Assembly: GCA_017396515.1 (NCBI GenBank)
Contig: JAFQLV010000062.1
Coordinates: forward strand, 1 to 40,725
Length of the DNA stretch: 40,725 bases
From: Clostridia bacterium
GTDB taxonomy: Bacteria > Bacillota > Clostridia > Oscillospirales > Acutalibacteraceae
Reading direction: 5' to 3'
Position 1 is the first letter of the stretch; every line of letters begins with the position of its first letter. Of this stretch, positions 1-7,425 are shown piece after piece. A model generated the notes under the pieces. It saw only the letters and a program-made list of their open reading frames with translations. It was not told the origin of the DNA and made no database searches. The position numbers and the translations under genes were made by a program.

Positions 1-23
1 AATGACTTGATTTTCTTAAACAT
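1..23 (-). CDS. 5' end of a second DUF6133-like membrane peptide gene (cut by the window edge)
   Basis: The first 23 bases are identical to bases 291-313, which encode the first residues (MFKKIKSF) of the complete gene next door. The start codon is complement(21..23), preceded on the minus strand by an AAGGAGGTAATT ribosome site. Only about seven codons are inside the window. This is seen directly; that the rest of the protein is also paralogous is inferred. It suggests a tandem duplication of small membrane-protein genes, an arrangement found in integrative conjugative elements of Firmicutes. Confidence 0.6.
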
Positions 24-46
24 ATTTAATTACCTCCTTGAATTTT

Positions 47-313
47 TTAACCGGCGTAGTTAAACAGACCTTCAACCCTTGTTTCAACCGTGGGCATGAT
101 GACCGTGTTGAACAGACCGTAGATGAGTGTGAGAACGAGAGCACCGACAACAACTGCGATAAGAATTTTCACACCTGTATCGACATAGGCTTCTGCACGG
201 GTACCGGCAACGAGTCTGATGACCTTTGCCTTGATAACGGCTTCTGTGTTTTCATAGGCTGACTTTGCCTTTGATGAAACACCTTTAAAAAATGACTTGA
301 TTTTCTTAAACAT
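47..313 (-). CDS. DUF6133-like small membrane protein
   Basis: Encodes 88 residues. A Lys-rich N terminus (MFKKIKSFFKG, residues 1-11) is followed by a polar helix and one strong hydrophobic segment at about residues 46-74 (from TGVKILIAVV to VIMP), so it is probably a single-pass membrane protein. A strong CAGGAGGT site precedes the ATG. It lies just downstream of a SpoVG-like and a ParB-like gene on the same strand and upstream of a second gene with the same N terminus. The length, single membrane helix and neighbours resemble the DUF6133 proteins of clostridial conjugative elements; this is from memory of the family, not a search. Function unknown. Confidence 0.65.
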   Translation of the reverse strand: MFKKIKSFFKGVSSKAKSAYENTEAVIKAKVIRLVAGTRAEAYVDTGVKILIAVVVGALVLTLIYGLFNTVIMPTVETRVEGLFNYAG

Positions 314-333
314 AAATAAATACCTCCTGAGAT

Positions 334-615
334 TTAATTGAATTTTTCATCTGTTGCGATTTCGTAAGCGGCAAGTACCGCATCGGAAATCTGTTTGCGG
401 GTTTCTGTTGTGATGGGATGAGCAATGTCACTGCGGCGAAGCTCACCTTCGCTAGTCTTCCATTTCTTGTAGGGCATGGAAACGAACTTATTGCCGTCCT
501 TTTCGATAACTGCGACACCGTGAATGACCATACTGCCGTCAATCACAACGTCAGCAAAAGCCTTTACAGGTCTTTCGCCTTTAAAGATTTTCTTAATTTC
601 TACTTTGATGTTCAT
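334..615 (-). CDS. SpoVG family regulator
   Basis: Encodes 93 residues matching the SpoVG fold: an N-terminal beta strand (MNIKVEIKKIF), a central VIHGVAVIEKDG then FVSMPYKK strand-turn-strand, and the hallmark DIAHPIT followed by a helix (TRKQISDAVLAAYE). SpoVG is a small nucleic-acid-binding protein that in Bacillus affects septation and sporulation and in other Firmicutes acts as a pleiotropic regulator. The canonical protein has a less Lys-rich N terminus, and this copy lies between ParB-like and DUF6133-like genes, so it is probably the accessory-element paralogue rather than the housekeeping spoVG. An AAAGGAT ribosome site precedes the ATG. Confidence 0.85.
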   Translation of the reverse strand: MNIKVEIKKIFKGERPVKAFADVVIDGSMVIHGVAVIEKDGNKFVSMPYKKWKTSEGELRRSDIAHPITTETRKQISDAVLAAYEIATDEKFN

Positions 616-660
616 AAAAAATTATCCTTTCTTTTTTGAAATAAAAATAAGAGTAAAAGA

Positions 661-1536
661 TTACCTTGAACGGTTTTCTTTTACTCTTTCTAAATATCGG
701 TTATAGAACTCGATAGCCTTGATAACAAAATCACAGTATTTCTCTTTGGGTACGCCTTTCGGGATGGCACCTTCAATGCGCTTATCTCTGAAAGGTGATT
801 TTTCTTTCTGATTTGGTTTCGGCTCTTCCATAATAGTTTCTACAACCTCTGTTGTGAGATTACCTTCCTGATATGCCTTTCGCATACGGATGGTTTGGTC
901 GTGAGACGGGGTTGCTTCGTTGTACTCCATAGCTTCCAAAAGGTCATATTGTATTTCTTCGGGTAAGTATGATATTTCAACCGCAGGTCGCATTGCTACT
1001 TTACCTTCGTCAACAAGGTCAAGCATTTCGGGTACAAGATAATTCAAGCGGATATATCTTTTAATCTGTGTTTCACTTTCTTTTACCTCAGCAGCCAATT
1101 CAGTATTCGAGCGTGTGCCTGTTAAATTTGGTCCCGTCGGGTCCGAATTATTCTTTGTTGGTCTTCCTGCTTGTCGCCTTAAAGCATCAAGCCTCATTTT
1201 ATACGCCCTTGCTTTTTCCGAGGGTAAAACCGTTTCTCTTTGAAGATTACTGTCCACCATTGATAATATCGCCTCATCTCTTGACATTTCCTTTACTCTT
1301 GCAGGTATTTTCTCATATCCCGCAATTTCAAAAGCTCTTTTTCGTCTGTGCCCTGATACCATTTCATACATTCCGTTATCAACAGGTCTTATGATGACCG
1401 GCTGTATCAAGCCTCTTTCCTTGATGCTCTCAACAAGCTCATCCATACTTTCATCGTCTTTAACGAGATAGGGATGATGAAGAAAATCACGGATTTGTGT
1501 TAATGGCACATCAGTAAGCATTTCATTCGCTGCCAT
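661..1536 (-). CDS. ParB/Spo0J family partition-like protein
   Basis: Encodes 291 residues. The N-terminal ParB/sulfiredoxin-like nuclease domain (residues about 8-110) shows the family motifs: a PLTQIRDFLHHP-type opening, IKERGLIQPVIIRP, VSGHRRKRAFEIAG (the GHRR box) and NLQRETVLPSEKARAYKM. A KorB-like helix-turn-helix region follows (LAAEVKESETQIKRYIRLN, about residues 147-165). The C-terminal third is basic and probably carries a dimerisation or element-specific domain. ParB proteins bind parS-like sites and use CTP to slide on DNA; element-borne versions act in partition or regulation. There is no adjacent ParA in the window. The ribosome site (GGAGG) lies in the final two Gly codons of the upstream 29-codon ORF, which implies translational coupling. 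Confidence 0.85.
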   Translation of the reverse strand: MAANEMLTDVPLTQIRDFLHHPYLVKDDESMDELVESIKERGLIQPVIIRPVDNGMYEMVSGHRRKRAFEIAGYEKIPARVKEMSRDEAILSMVDSNLQRETVLPSEKARAYKMRLDALRRQAGRPTKNNSDPTGPNLTGTRSNTELAAEVKESETQIKRYIRLNYLVPEMLDLVDEGKVAMRPAVEISYLPEEIQYDLLEAMEYNEATPSHDQTIRMRKAYQEGNLTTEVVETIMEEPKPNQKEKSPFRDKRIEGAIPKGVPKEKYCDFVIKAIEFYNRYLERVKENRSR

Positions 1537-1539
1537 ACA

Positions 1540-1629
1540 TTAGCCTCCGATGAAATTTGCAATCGCCGCAATGATGTGGAGAAATACTGCCGTGTAAAGA
1601 CCGGGCAAGACAAGTAAACCGTGAATCAT
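1540..1629 (-). CDS. Small hydrophobic peptide ORF, 29 residues
   Basis: An ATG at complement(1629) opens a 29-codon frame starting MIHGLLVLPGLYTAVF and ending in FIGG. A strong AAGGAGG site lies 7-8 bases upstream. The product is almost entirely hydrophobic with two His and no Lys or Arg, enough for one membrane helix. Its last codons (GGA GGC) double as the ribosome site of the ParB-like gene, whose ATG begins three bases after this stop. No family recognised. It could be a real micropeptide or a translated leader that controls entry into parB. Confidence 0.5.
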   Translation of the reverse strand: MIHGLLVLPGLYTAVFLHIIAAIANFIGG

Positions 1630-1676
1630 TTGTTTTTCCTCCTTGTATTATTTTTTTGAGGGTGACTTCACTTTAC

Positions 1677-1703
1677 TTAAAGTCCTGTGATTTTTTTGAA
1701 CAT
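1677..1703 (-). CDS. Micro-ORF or leader peptide MFKKITGL
   Basis: Eight codons then TAA, preceded by a strong AAGGAGG site with good spacing to the ATG. The first five residues (MFKKI) match the first five of the DUF6133-like proteins at the left edge of the window. It may be a leader peptide, a truncated copy of the DUF6133 gene start, or chance. It is reported because the ribosome site is as good as any in the neighbourhood. Confidence 0.3.
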   Translation of the reverse strand: MFKKITGL

Positions 1704-1734
1704 TGTTTTTACCTCCTTGTTCGCAAATTTTTGT

Positions 1735-1771
1735 TAAATAAAAAATGCCGCTACTTTTTACAGTAACGGCT
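1735..1771 (-). terminator. Intrinsic terminator or attenuator upstream of the parB-like operon
   Basis: On the minus strand GCCGTTACT pairs with AGTAGCGGC (nine pairs including one G-U) around a short A-rich loop, followed by ATTTTTTATTT. The tRNA operon already has its own terminator at 1936-1975 and no gene lies between the two. This hairpin would therefore stop either read-through or a short leader transcript entering the accessory operon. Confidence 0.6.
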
Positions 1772-1935
1772 ATGTATTACTATTAAATTTTGAAAATAAA
1801 AAAGTCCGAAAATTTCATTGAAAAATTCTGTCTTACTTAATATCATAATTAAATTTAAACATATCGTGGTTCAAATCCTGACAATCCATAAAATAAGTAA
1901 AATGTTCGTCATAAAATTTAATGTTGCTTTTGGTC

Positions 1936-1975
1936 TTAAAAAATGGCGAAAGCCCTTGATTTTTCAAGGGCTTTC
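1936..1975 (-). terminator. Terminator of the tRNA operon
   Basis: A perfect 12-base-pair stem (GAAAGCCCTTGA with TCAAGGGCTTTC, 1948-1959 with 1964-1975) has a 4-base loop and is followed on the minus strand by GCCATTTTTTAAG. It starts about 30 bases beyond the CCA end of the tRNA-Gln gene. Confidence 0.85.
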
Positions 1976-2005
1976 AGGAATGTTCGTCATATTGGGACGA
2001 AATCA

Positions 2006-2080
2006 TGGCAGGGATGGCAGGATTCGAACCTACGAATGCAACAGTCAAAGTGTTGTGTCTTACCGCTTGACGACATCCCT
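2006..2080 (-). tRNA. tRNA-Gln (anticodon TTG)
   Basis: The 7-bp acceptor stem is AGGGATG with CATCCCT, the discriminator is G, and CCA is encoded (2006-2008). The anticodon stem-loop is CAACA-CTTTGAC-TGTTG with anticodon TTG, and the T-arm reads GGTTCGAATCC. Last gene of a four-tRNA minus-strand operon. Confidence 0.95.
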
Positions 2081-2105
2081 GTATTTAATTTTAGGTATAA
2101 AAAAA

Positions 2106-2183
2106 TGGGGTGGATAATCGGATTCGAACCGACGACCTCCAGGGCCACAACCTGGCACTCTAACCAACTGAGCTATATCCACC
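2106..2183 (-). tRNA. tRNA-His (anticodon GTG)
   Basis: Acceptor stem GTGGATA with TATCCAC, anticodon loop TTGTGGC with anticodon GTG, T-arm CGGTTCGAATCCG, encoded CCA. A G at position -1 (2183) faces discriminator C (2109), the identity pair specific to tRNA-His. Confidence 0.95.
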
Positions 2184-2189
2184 ACATAA

Positions 2190-2266
2190 TGGCGCGCTTT
2201 GAGGGACTCGAACCCCCGACCTACTGCTTAGAAGGCAGTTGCTCTATCCAGCTGAGCTAAAAGCGC
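2190..2266 (-). tRNA. tRNA-Arg (anticodon TCT)
   Basis: Acceptor stem GCGCTTT with AAAGCGC, anticodon arm CTGCC-TTCTAA-GCAG with anticodon TCT (reads AGA/AGG), T-arm GGGGGTTCGAGTCCC, discriminator G and encoded CCA. Confidence 0.95.
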
Positions 2267-2279
2267 ATATTAAATTTAC

Positions 2280-2353
2280 TGGAGCGGGTGATGGGAATCG
2301 AACCCACACGACCAGCTTGGAAGGCTGGGATTCTACCATTGAACTACACCCGC
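2280..2353 (-). tRNA. tRNA-Gly (anticodon TCC)
   Basis: Acceptor stem GCGGGTG with CACCCGC, anticodon loop CTTCCAA with anticodon TCC, T-arm GTGGGTTCGATTCCCAT, discriminator T and encoded CCA. First gene of the tRNA operon, just downstream of a consensus promoter. Confidence 0.95.
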
Positions 2354-2366
2354 ATCTTCACTGCAA

Positions 2367-2391
2367 CGCTGATTATTATACACAATCAGCG
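2367..2391. repeat. Perfect inverted repeat across the tRNA-operon -10 box
   Basis: CGCTGATT (2367-2374) and AATCAGCG (2384-2391) are exact inverted copies separated by nine bases that contain the -10 hexamer. No T-run follows on the minus strand, so it does not look like the clpE terminator. It could be a protein-binding palindrome or a hairpin in clpE read-through RNA. Confidence 0.7.
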
Positions 2392-2403
2392 CCGCAATGT
2401 CAA
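2375..2403 (-). promoter_or_regulatory. Consensus sigma-A promoter of the tRNA operon
   Basis: On the minus strand TTGACA (2398-2403), exactly 17 bases, then TATAAT (2375-2380), about 22 bases upstream of the tRNA-Gly 5' end. The -10 box sits inside a perfect 8-bp inverted repeat (see 2367-2391). Confidence 0.9.
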
Positions 2404-2430
2404 GTGTTTTTTGCAATTTATTTATAATTT

Positions 2431-4746
2431 TTAAAGGTGAGAAAAGACTAATTTTTCTTCTTTAATTTCGGCTGCAATTGCTGAAACGGCCGAATCTGCA
2501 TTATCAATTATGATGTTTGCAATTTCATCCTCAATTTCCTTGCGGATAAGGTTGCGAAGGTCTCTCGCTCCCCTTGAGCCGCCGTGACCCTTTTTGGCAA
2601 GGTACACGGGAACATCATCTGTATATTTGAAGGTGATGTCCTTTTCTTTGAGTGAAGACACAAGCTCATCAAGCAGCAGTGCTGAAATCTTCTCATAGTC
2701 CTCAACAGTGAGGTTATTGAAAACGGCTATCTCGTCAACTCTGCCGAGAAATTCCGGTCTGAGGAAATCGGAAAGTGCCTTCATAACCTTTTCTTTTGTT
2801 GCGTCGCCCTTTTCCTTGCCGAAGCCGAGTGCACCGCCCTTGCGCTCACTGCCTGCATTTGAGGTCATAACAATAACCGTATTTTCAAAGTTGACGGTTC
2901 TGCCCTGAGCATCTGTTATTCTGCCCTCGTCAAGAATTTGCAGAAGAATATTCATAACATCCGGGTGAGCCTTTTCAATTTCGTCAAAAAGAATTACGCT
3001 GTAGGGCTTTCTTCTCACCTTTTCAGTGAGCTGACCTGCCTCATCATAGCCCACATATCCCGGAGGCGAGCCGATAATTCTCGACACGCTGTGCTTTTCC
3101 ATAAACTCGCTCATATCAAGTCTAATCAGGGTTTCGGGGGTGGAGAACAGCTCAGTGGAAAGCTGCTTTACAAGCTCTGTTTTACCAACACCCGTGGGGC
3201 CGACAAATATAAATGAGGCGGGTCTTCTTCGGGGACTTACCTGCACTCTGCTGCGCTTTATAGCACCGGCAATTGCACTGATAGCCTCGTCCTGACCGAT
3301 AACCTTCTTTTTGAGTGACTCCTCAAGTCCAGCAAGCTTTTTAAGGTCACTTTCAATAATCTTGCTTGAGGGAATACCTGTCCACAGCTCGATAACCTTG
3401 GCAATATCAGCCTCGGTTACACCGTTGTCAAGAGCCTCCTGAGTCAGCGATTCCACCTCAGCCTCAACCTTCACAATATCACTCTTGAGCTTTGCAATAG
3501 CCTCATAGTCCATATTATCGGTGGCATTCATGAGAGCTTCCTCCTCAGCCTTATATTCGCTGAGTCTTCTCTCTGCAATCTCAAGGTCACTTATTGCCTT
3601 ATTGCGAAGATTTGCACAGGTGCATGCCTCATCAAGCAGGTCAATTGCCTTATCGGGCAGAAAACGGTCTGTGATATATCTCTCTGAAAGAACAACAGTC
3701 TTTTTAACAAGCTCATCACTTATTCTGACTCTGTGATAGGTTTCATAGTACCCCTTGATTCCGATAAGAATTTCGGTTGCATCCTCAATTGAAGGCTCCT
3801 CAATTTTAACGGGCTGAAAACGTCTTTCAAGGGCAGCATCCTTTTCGATGTGCTTGCGGTACTCGGTAAATGTAGTGGCACCCACAACCTGAATTTCACC
3901 GCGGGAAAGAGCAGGCTTAAGGATGTTAGCCGCATTCATAGAGCCTTCGGCATCACCTGTGCCCACAAGATTGTGAACCTCATCAATAAACAGAATAATA
4001 TTGCCGTTATCCTTTACCTCATCAATAAGAGTCTTTATTCTTGACTCAAACTGACCTCTGAACTGAGTACCTGCAACAAGAGCTGTCAGGTCAAGCAGAT
4101 GAATTTCCTTATCTGCAAGCTTTGCAGGCACTTCACCTCTGACTATTTTAAGGGCAAGACCCTCGGCAATTGCAGTTTTACCTACACCGGGTTCACCTAT
4201 AAGGCAGGGGTTATTCTTTGAGCGTCTGCAAAGAATCTGAATTGTTCTTGCAAGCTCCTTGTCTCTGCCGATGATGTTGTCTATCTTGCCTTCACGCGCT
4301 TTTGCTGTCAGGTCATTGCAATAAAGAGTGAGGAACTTTCTTTTCTTTTCAGGCTTTTTAGGCTGCTGTGTTCTCTTGCCGCCCTGAGATGAAGATGAAG
4401 TCTGCTGAACGGGTGACGGCATATTTTCAGGCTTTTCAGCCTTCATAAGACCGTTTCTCAAATCGCCCATAAGCCCCTGCAAAAAGGGCAGAGTGGGTGA
4501 ACCGCCGCTTTCAAAAGAGCCGTCCTCATCGTCATCAGGAAACATCTGGGTAAACTGCTCACTGAGAGCTTCAACATCGTCCTCTGTTATACCCATACTG
4601 TCCATCATCTGCTTGATAGGGCCGATATTCATTTCCATAGCGCAGTTGAGACATAAGCCCTCGGGCACGGTTTTGCCGTCAATAATTTTTGAGATAAATA
4701 TAACCGCAGGGCGCTGTTTACATCTGCTGCAAATTACTTTTTTCAT
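2431..4746 (-). CDS. clpE: ClpE-type AAA+ unfoldase (Clp protease ATP-binding subunit)
   Basis: Encodes 771 residues. An N-terminal zinc finger (C6, C9, C32, C35) replaces the ClpN repeats of ClpC and is the hallmark of ClpE. A Gln/Ser/Lys-rich linker (about 104-137) precedes AAA+ module 1 (Walker A GEPGVGKT at 184-191, Walker [11 protein letters not shown]) and module 2 (Walker A GPTGVGKT at 516-523, Walker [12 protein letters not shown]). A short middle coiled region lies at about 385-440. The LGF tripeptide at 640-642 is the expected ClpP docking loop. It would unfold damaged proteins and feed them to ClpP, which is not in the window. Start supported by an AAGGAG site 6 bases before the ATG. 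The pgsA gene ends 22 bases upstream, so the two are probably co-transcribed. In Bacillus the clpE class is CtsR-controlled; I see no CtsR heptad repeat here. Confidence 0.88.
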   Translation of the reverse strand: MKKVICSRCKQRPAVIFISKIIDGKTVPEGLCLNCAMEMNIGPIKQMMDSMGITEDDVEALSEQFTQMFPDDDEDGSFESGGSPTLPFLQGLMGDLRNGLMKAEKPENMPSPVQQTSSSSQGGKRTQQPKKPEKKRKFLTLYCNDLTAKAREGKIDNIIGRDKELARTIQILCRRSKNNPCLIGEPGVGKTAIAEGLALKIVRGEVPAKLADKEIHLLDLTALVAGTQFRGQFESRIKTLIDEVKDNGNIILFIDEVHNLVGTGDAEGSMNAANILKPALSRGEIQVVGATTFTEYRKHIEKDAALERRFQPVKIEEPSIEDATEILIGIKGYYETYHRVRISDELVKKTVVLSERYITDRFLPDKAIDLLDEACTCANLRNKAISDLEIAERRLSEYKAEEEALMNATDNMDYEAIAKLKSDIVKVEAEVESLTQEALDNGVTEADIAKVIELWTGIPSSKIIESDLKKLAGLEESLKKKVIGQDEAISAIAGAIKRSRVQVSPRRRPASFIFVGPTGVGKTELVKQLSTELFSTPETLIRLDMSEFMEKHSVSRIIGSPPGYVGYDEAGQLTEKVRRKPYSVILFDEIEKAHPDVMNILLQILDEGRITDAQGRTVNFENTVIVMTSNAGSERKGGALGFGKEKGDATKEKVMKALSDFLRPEFLGRVDEIAVFNNLTVEDYEKISALLLDELVSSLKEKDITFKYTDDVPVYLAKKGHGGSRGARDLRNLIRKEIEDEIANIIIDNADSAVSAIAAEIKEEKLVFSHL

Positions 4747-4767
4747 TGTCTACTCCTTGGGGATAAT

Positions 4768-5403
4768 TTATTTGCTCTGAGCCTTTTTCTTATTGTCAAA
4801 ATATTCCTTGAACTGTCTGAAGGTTTCAGGCATATAGCTCAGGAATGCTGCAATTGTCATAATAGCTGAAACAACAACTATAATACCGGTTACGACAGCA
4901 GGAAGCTCAAAGCCCACCAGTGCGTTGAGAGCACCAACCTCGGGGCCGAATGCAATAATAAGCACCATACCAACATAAAAAACAAGGGTTGCAGCCTTGC
5001 CCCAGAACTCTGCCGCACCGGGACGGATATTCAGAAGAAGCATAATAAGTCCGCCGATAATCATAATTGCTTCTTTAATGAGGAAAACAAGGAAAACCCA
5101 GCTGAAAGCCTGAATCATTGCATTTTCAGCACTTCTGAAATCGATAAGAAGCATAATTGCAATTGTTATCTGTGTCAGCTTATCTGCAACAGGGTCAAGG
5201 ACCTTGCCAAGGGCGCTGACCTGATTGAATCTTCTTGCTATCTGACCGTCAAAGGTGTCAGAAAGACCTGAGAGTGCAAGCACAACAACTGCCCATATTT
5301 TTTCGTCGTTATAAAAAAGCACGGCAAAAACGGGGATGAGTAAAATTCTGATAAGTGATAATAAGTTGGGAATAGTCCAACAGCCTTTAAATAAATCTTT
5401 CAT
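4768..5403 (-). CDS. pgsA: CDP-diacylglycerol--glycerol-3-phosphate 3-phosphatidyltransferase
   Basis: Encodes 211 residues from the preferred ATG at 5403 (MKDLFKGCWTIPN), which has a GAAAGGA site 6-7 bases upstream; an in-frame ATG at 5439 would add 12 residues but lies inside cvpA and has no clear site. The CDP-alcohol phosphatidyltransferase signature is complete: D-x2-D-G-x2-A-R-x8-G-x3-D-x3-D (from SDTFDGQIAR to GKVLDPVADK). Several hydrophobic segments make it an integral membrane enzyme. It makes phosphatidylglycerol phosphate from CDP-diacylglycerol and glycerol 3-phosphate, the committed step to phosphatidylglycerol and cardiolipin. It lies between cvpA and clpE in a minus-strand operon. 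Confidence 0.88.
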   Translation of the reverse strand: MKDLFKGCWTIPNLLSLIRILLIPVFAVLFYNDEKIWAVVVLALSGLSDTFDGQIARRFNQVSALGKVLDPVADKLTQITIAIMLLIDFRSAENAMIQAFSWVFLVFLIKEAIMIIGGLIMLLLNIRPGAAEFWGKAATLVFYVGMVLIIAFGPEVGALNALVGFELPAVVTGIIVVVSAIMTIAAFLSYMPETFRQFKEYFDNKKKAQSK

Positions 5404-5431
5404 AATATAGTCCTTTCTTTTTAAACAAAAC

Positions 5432-6142
5432 TTATGCAACTATTGAACCGCTTATCACGGAAACAATATTTTCTGCCGTGGCAATTATGACTGAATTGCT
5501 GACAGCTTCATTGAAGGCTTCGTTGCCGATAAACGAAGCAACTATGCCAACGAGAGTTGAAATGATAACAACCACTATCAAGCCCTCAACTGCACCCAGC
5601 ACTGCACCGAGCACACTGTTGAACTGCTTGAAGGCAGGGAGCTTTTTGATAATTTTGTCAAGAAATCTGACAACTATCTTAAGCACAAACCCAAGAGCAA
5701 TTGTGAGAAGAACAAAAAGGATAAACTGCACTATTGCAGTGCCCACAGGCTCAACAACTTTTGTCATTATGCTCTCAAGCAGATTATCTCCGCCGAGATT
5801 GACCTCACTGACCTTATCAATAATAGCCTGCTTGTCAATTCCCATAAGGTTCATAAGTCCGCCTAAAGCCTCCGGAATTGAATTTATGATTTCCTCCGCC
5901 TGCAAAGCGTAGTCCTTGGTGCCCACTTCTCCGAGAGCTGAGCCGAGATATGCCTCAGCTGCTCTTTTAACAAAAATATTGTAGCCCTGAGTTGCGAAGC
6001 CCTCTGAAAGAAATCTTGCAAGAATAATTGAAACAATTGTTCCGCAAAGGTCAAACAAGCTTTTGAAAAAGCCTTTTTTCATTGATGTAATTATAACAGT
6101 ACCGAAAATAAGTATTAAAAATATATCAACAATATATTCCAT
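5432..6142 (-). CDS. CvpA family membrane protein
   Basis: Encodes 236 residues. The N terminus (VDIFLILIFGTVIITSMKKGFFKSLFDL) fits the CvpA opening with its conserved KGF turn. Hydrophobic segments follow at about 29-48, 132-158 and 180-205, with a C-terminal hydrophobic stretch. CvpA proteins were named from colicin V production; their general role in the envelope is unsettled. First gene of the cvpA-pgsA-clpE operon, with a sigma-A promoter at 6173-6201 and a GGGAGGT site just before the ATG. Confidence 0.8.
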   Translation of the reverse strand: MEYIVDIFLILIFGTVIITSMKKGFFKSLFDLCGTIVSIILARFLSEGFATQGYNIFVKRAAEAYLGSALGEVGTKDYALQAEEIINSIPEALGGLMNLMGIDKQAIIDKVSEVNLGGDNLLESIMTKVVEPVGTAIVQFILFVLLTIALGFVLKIVVRFLDKIIKKLPAFKQFNSVLGAVLGAVEGLIVVVIISTLVGIVASFIGNEAFNEAVSNSVIIATAENIVSVISGSIVA

Positions 6143-6172
6143 GAATTACCTCCCGTAAAAAATATGTTAAAC

Positions 6173-6201
6173 ATTATAGCACACATTTTTTTATTATACA
6201 A
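6173..6201 (-). promoter_or_regulatory. Sigma-A-type promoter of cvpA-pgsA-clpE
   Basis: Minus strand TTGTAT (6196-6201), 17 bases, TATAAT (6173-6178), about 30 bases before the cvpA start. Confidence 0.7.
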
Positions 6202-6219
6202 GTTTAATTTGTTTCAGGC

Positions 6220-7401
6220 TTATTCATTTGCCGCTTTTTCAACACCTCCCAGACTGTAACAGTAGATTTTTTTGCCCGCTGTTACAACACCTGTGCATTT
6301 ACCGGTGAAGTGCAGCTCCTGACCTGCCTTTCCGCCTGAGCTGACGGTTTTAATTCCGCTGTCATAAAGCAGATAAGCATACTTTCCCTCAAGGGAAAGG
6401 TCGATTATATTTTCATCGACGCTGACACTGTATGAAATGTCCCCGTCGCTGTCATACACACTTAAAAGATCCTTTGAGAAGGTCTCCTTATCATCAAAAA
6501 CTATGGCTGTGTTGTTCTGTGAATCCACAGCATAAAAAAGTATTTTAGAGTCAAATGTAACCTTTTTACTTACGGTTTCGTCTTTTTTAGCTTTGCAGAT
6601 ATAAAGAGCATCGTCACAAAGCACACTGAATTTATCTGAGGATATATGTCTTAAAGCTATGCAGGCTGAGCCGTGAAGGGTATATTCGCAAACGGGCTCA
6701 TCCTCCCCTATTTCAAGCACATAAAGCTTTGTGTAAACCTCACCGCCATAAGCACCTATAGCCGCGCAGTAAACCGTATTTCCCGACATATCAAAGGAAA
6801 CTATATATTCCTCACCGCAGGACCATATAAGCACATCCTCACCGTTTTTATCTAAAATGTGAAGTATGCTCGAAGAGGAGCTGCTGCTAAGTGAGAGCAT
6901 TACCTCGCCCTTTTCGGTTATAACGGCATCAAAAATCTGGCTGCCGTTTTCATCCTTGCGCTGCTGAAAATTACCTTTTTTATCAATAACCGTGTATTTA
7001 TCGGAAAGTCTGTCAAAAACTATGGCGTAATCGCCCTTTGTTTTTATTGCCGGCTGAGCATATGAAATCTGCTGTGCCTCAAGAAGCTCTCCCTTTTTAT
7101 TAATGGGAGTTATAAACTTTTTTGTCAGCACATAAAGGTCACTGCCCTTTAGCTCAACATCCTTTATATCGTTTGTGGAAAAAGAAACAGGGAAGCCTGC
7201 ATCTTCTGTCTGAACACCTATAAATTCTGCAAATTCCTTTGACAGCTTTTCAGTGTCCGTCATTTTTTCCACAGCTCCTGTTGCTATGAGCACAACAACA
7301 AGTGCTATAAGCAAAAACAGTGTGGCGGCGGAATATCTGACCTTTTTTCGTCTGTTTTCTTCGCGTACCGTATTGCCCACATATTTTTCCTTTTCTTTCA
7401 T
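6220..7401 (-). CDS. DUF5711-like membrane-anchored protein
   Basis: Encodes 393 residues. A charged cytoplasmic N terminus (residues 1-23) is followed by one membrane anchor (about 24-45, from SAATLFLLIAL to ATGAV). The remainder is extracytoplasmic and beta-rich, with repeated blades of the form V-D-K-x-G and L-Y-V-L, as in the DUF5711 family and loosely like a beta-propeller. No catalytic motif was found. It is the last gene of the ruvC-to-truA operon, 24 bases after truA. Function unknown; the family name is given from pattern and context. Confidence 0.6.
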   Translation of the reverse strand: MKEKEKYVGNTVREENRRKKVRYSAATLFLLIALVVVLIATGAVEKMTDTEKLSKEFAEFIGVQTEDAGFPVSFSTNDIKDVELKGSDLYVLTKKFITPINKKGELLEAQQISYAQPAIKTKGDYAIVFDRLSDKYTVIDKKGNFQQRKDENGSQIFDAVITEKGEVMLSLSSSSSSSILHILDKNGEDVLIWSCGEEYIVSFDMSGNTVYCAAIGAYGGEVYTKLYVLEIGEDEPVCEYTLHGSACIALRHISSDKFSVLCDDALYICKAKKDETVSKKVTFDSKILFYAVDSQNNTAIVFDDKETFSKDLLSVYDSDGDISYSVSVDENIIDLSLEGKYAYLLYDSGIKTVSSGGKAGQELHFTGKCTGVVTAGKKIYCYSLGGVEKAANE

Positions 7402-7425
7402 TTTTCCGCCTCTTTTCTCTTTGCT

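Larger units (their letters stand above)
1704..2005. other. Gene-free AT-rich boundary between accessory module and tRNA operon
   Basis: This 302-base stretch holds two minus-strand terminator hairpins (1735-1771 and 1936-1975), a 12-base direct repeat AATGTTCGTCAT at 1901-1912 and 1979-1990, and an inverted tRNA T-arm-like fragment at 1868-1882. No convincing coding frame or clear promoter was found in it. Confidence 0.6.

Noticed and set aside
1818-2427. Three plus-strand open frames of 62-105 codons
   Set aside because: They run through the complements of four tRNA genes and the tRNA terminator; translated tRNA-like strings (GFEPTTS, GDGNRT) are the usual artefact.
4747-5403. CtsR operator near clpE
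   Set aside because: No heptad direct repeat of the CtsR type was found upstream of clpE or cvpA.
5478-5912. Plus-strand open frame of 144 codons
   Set aside because: Shadow of cvpA; Thr/Ser-rich translation without any motif.
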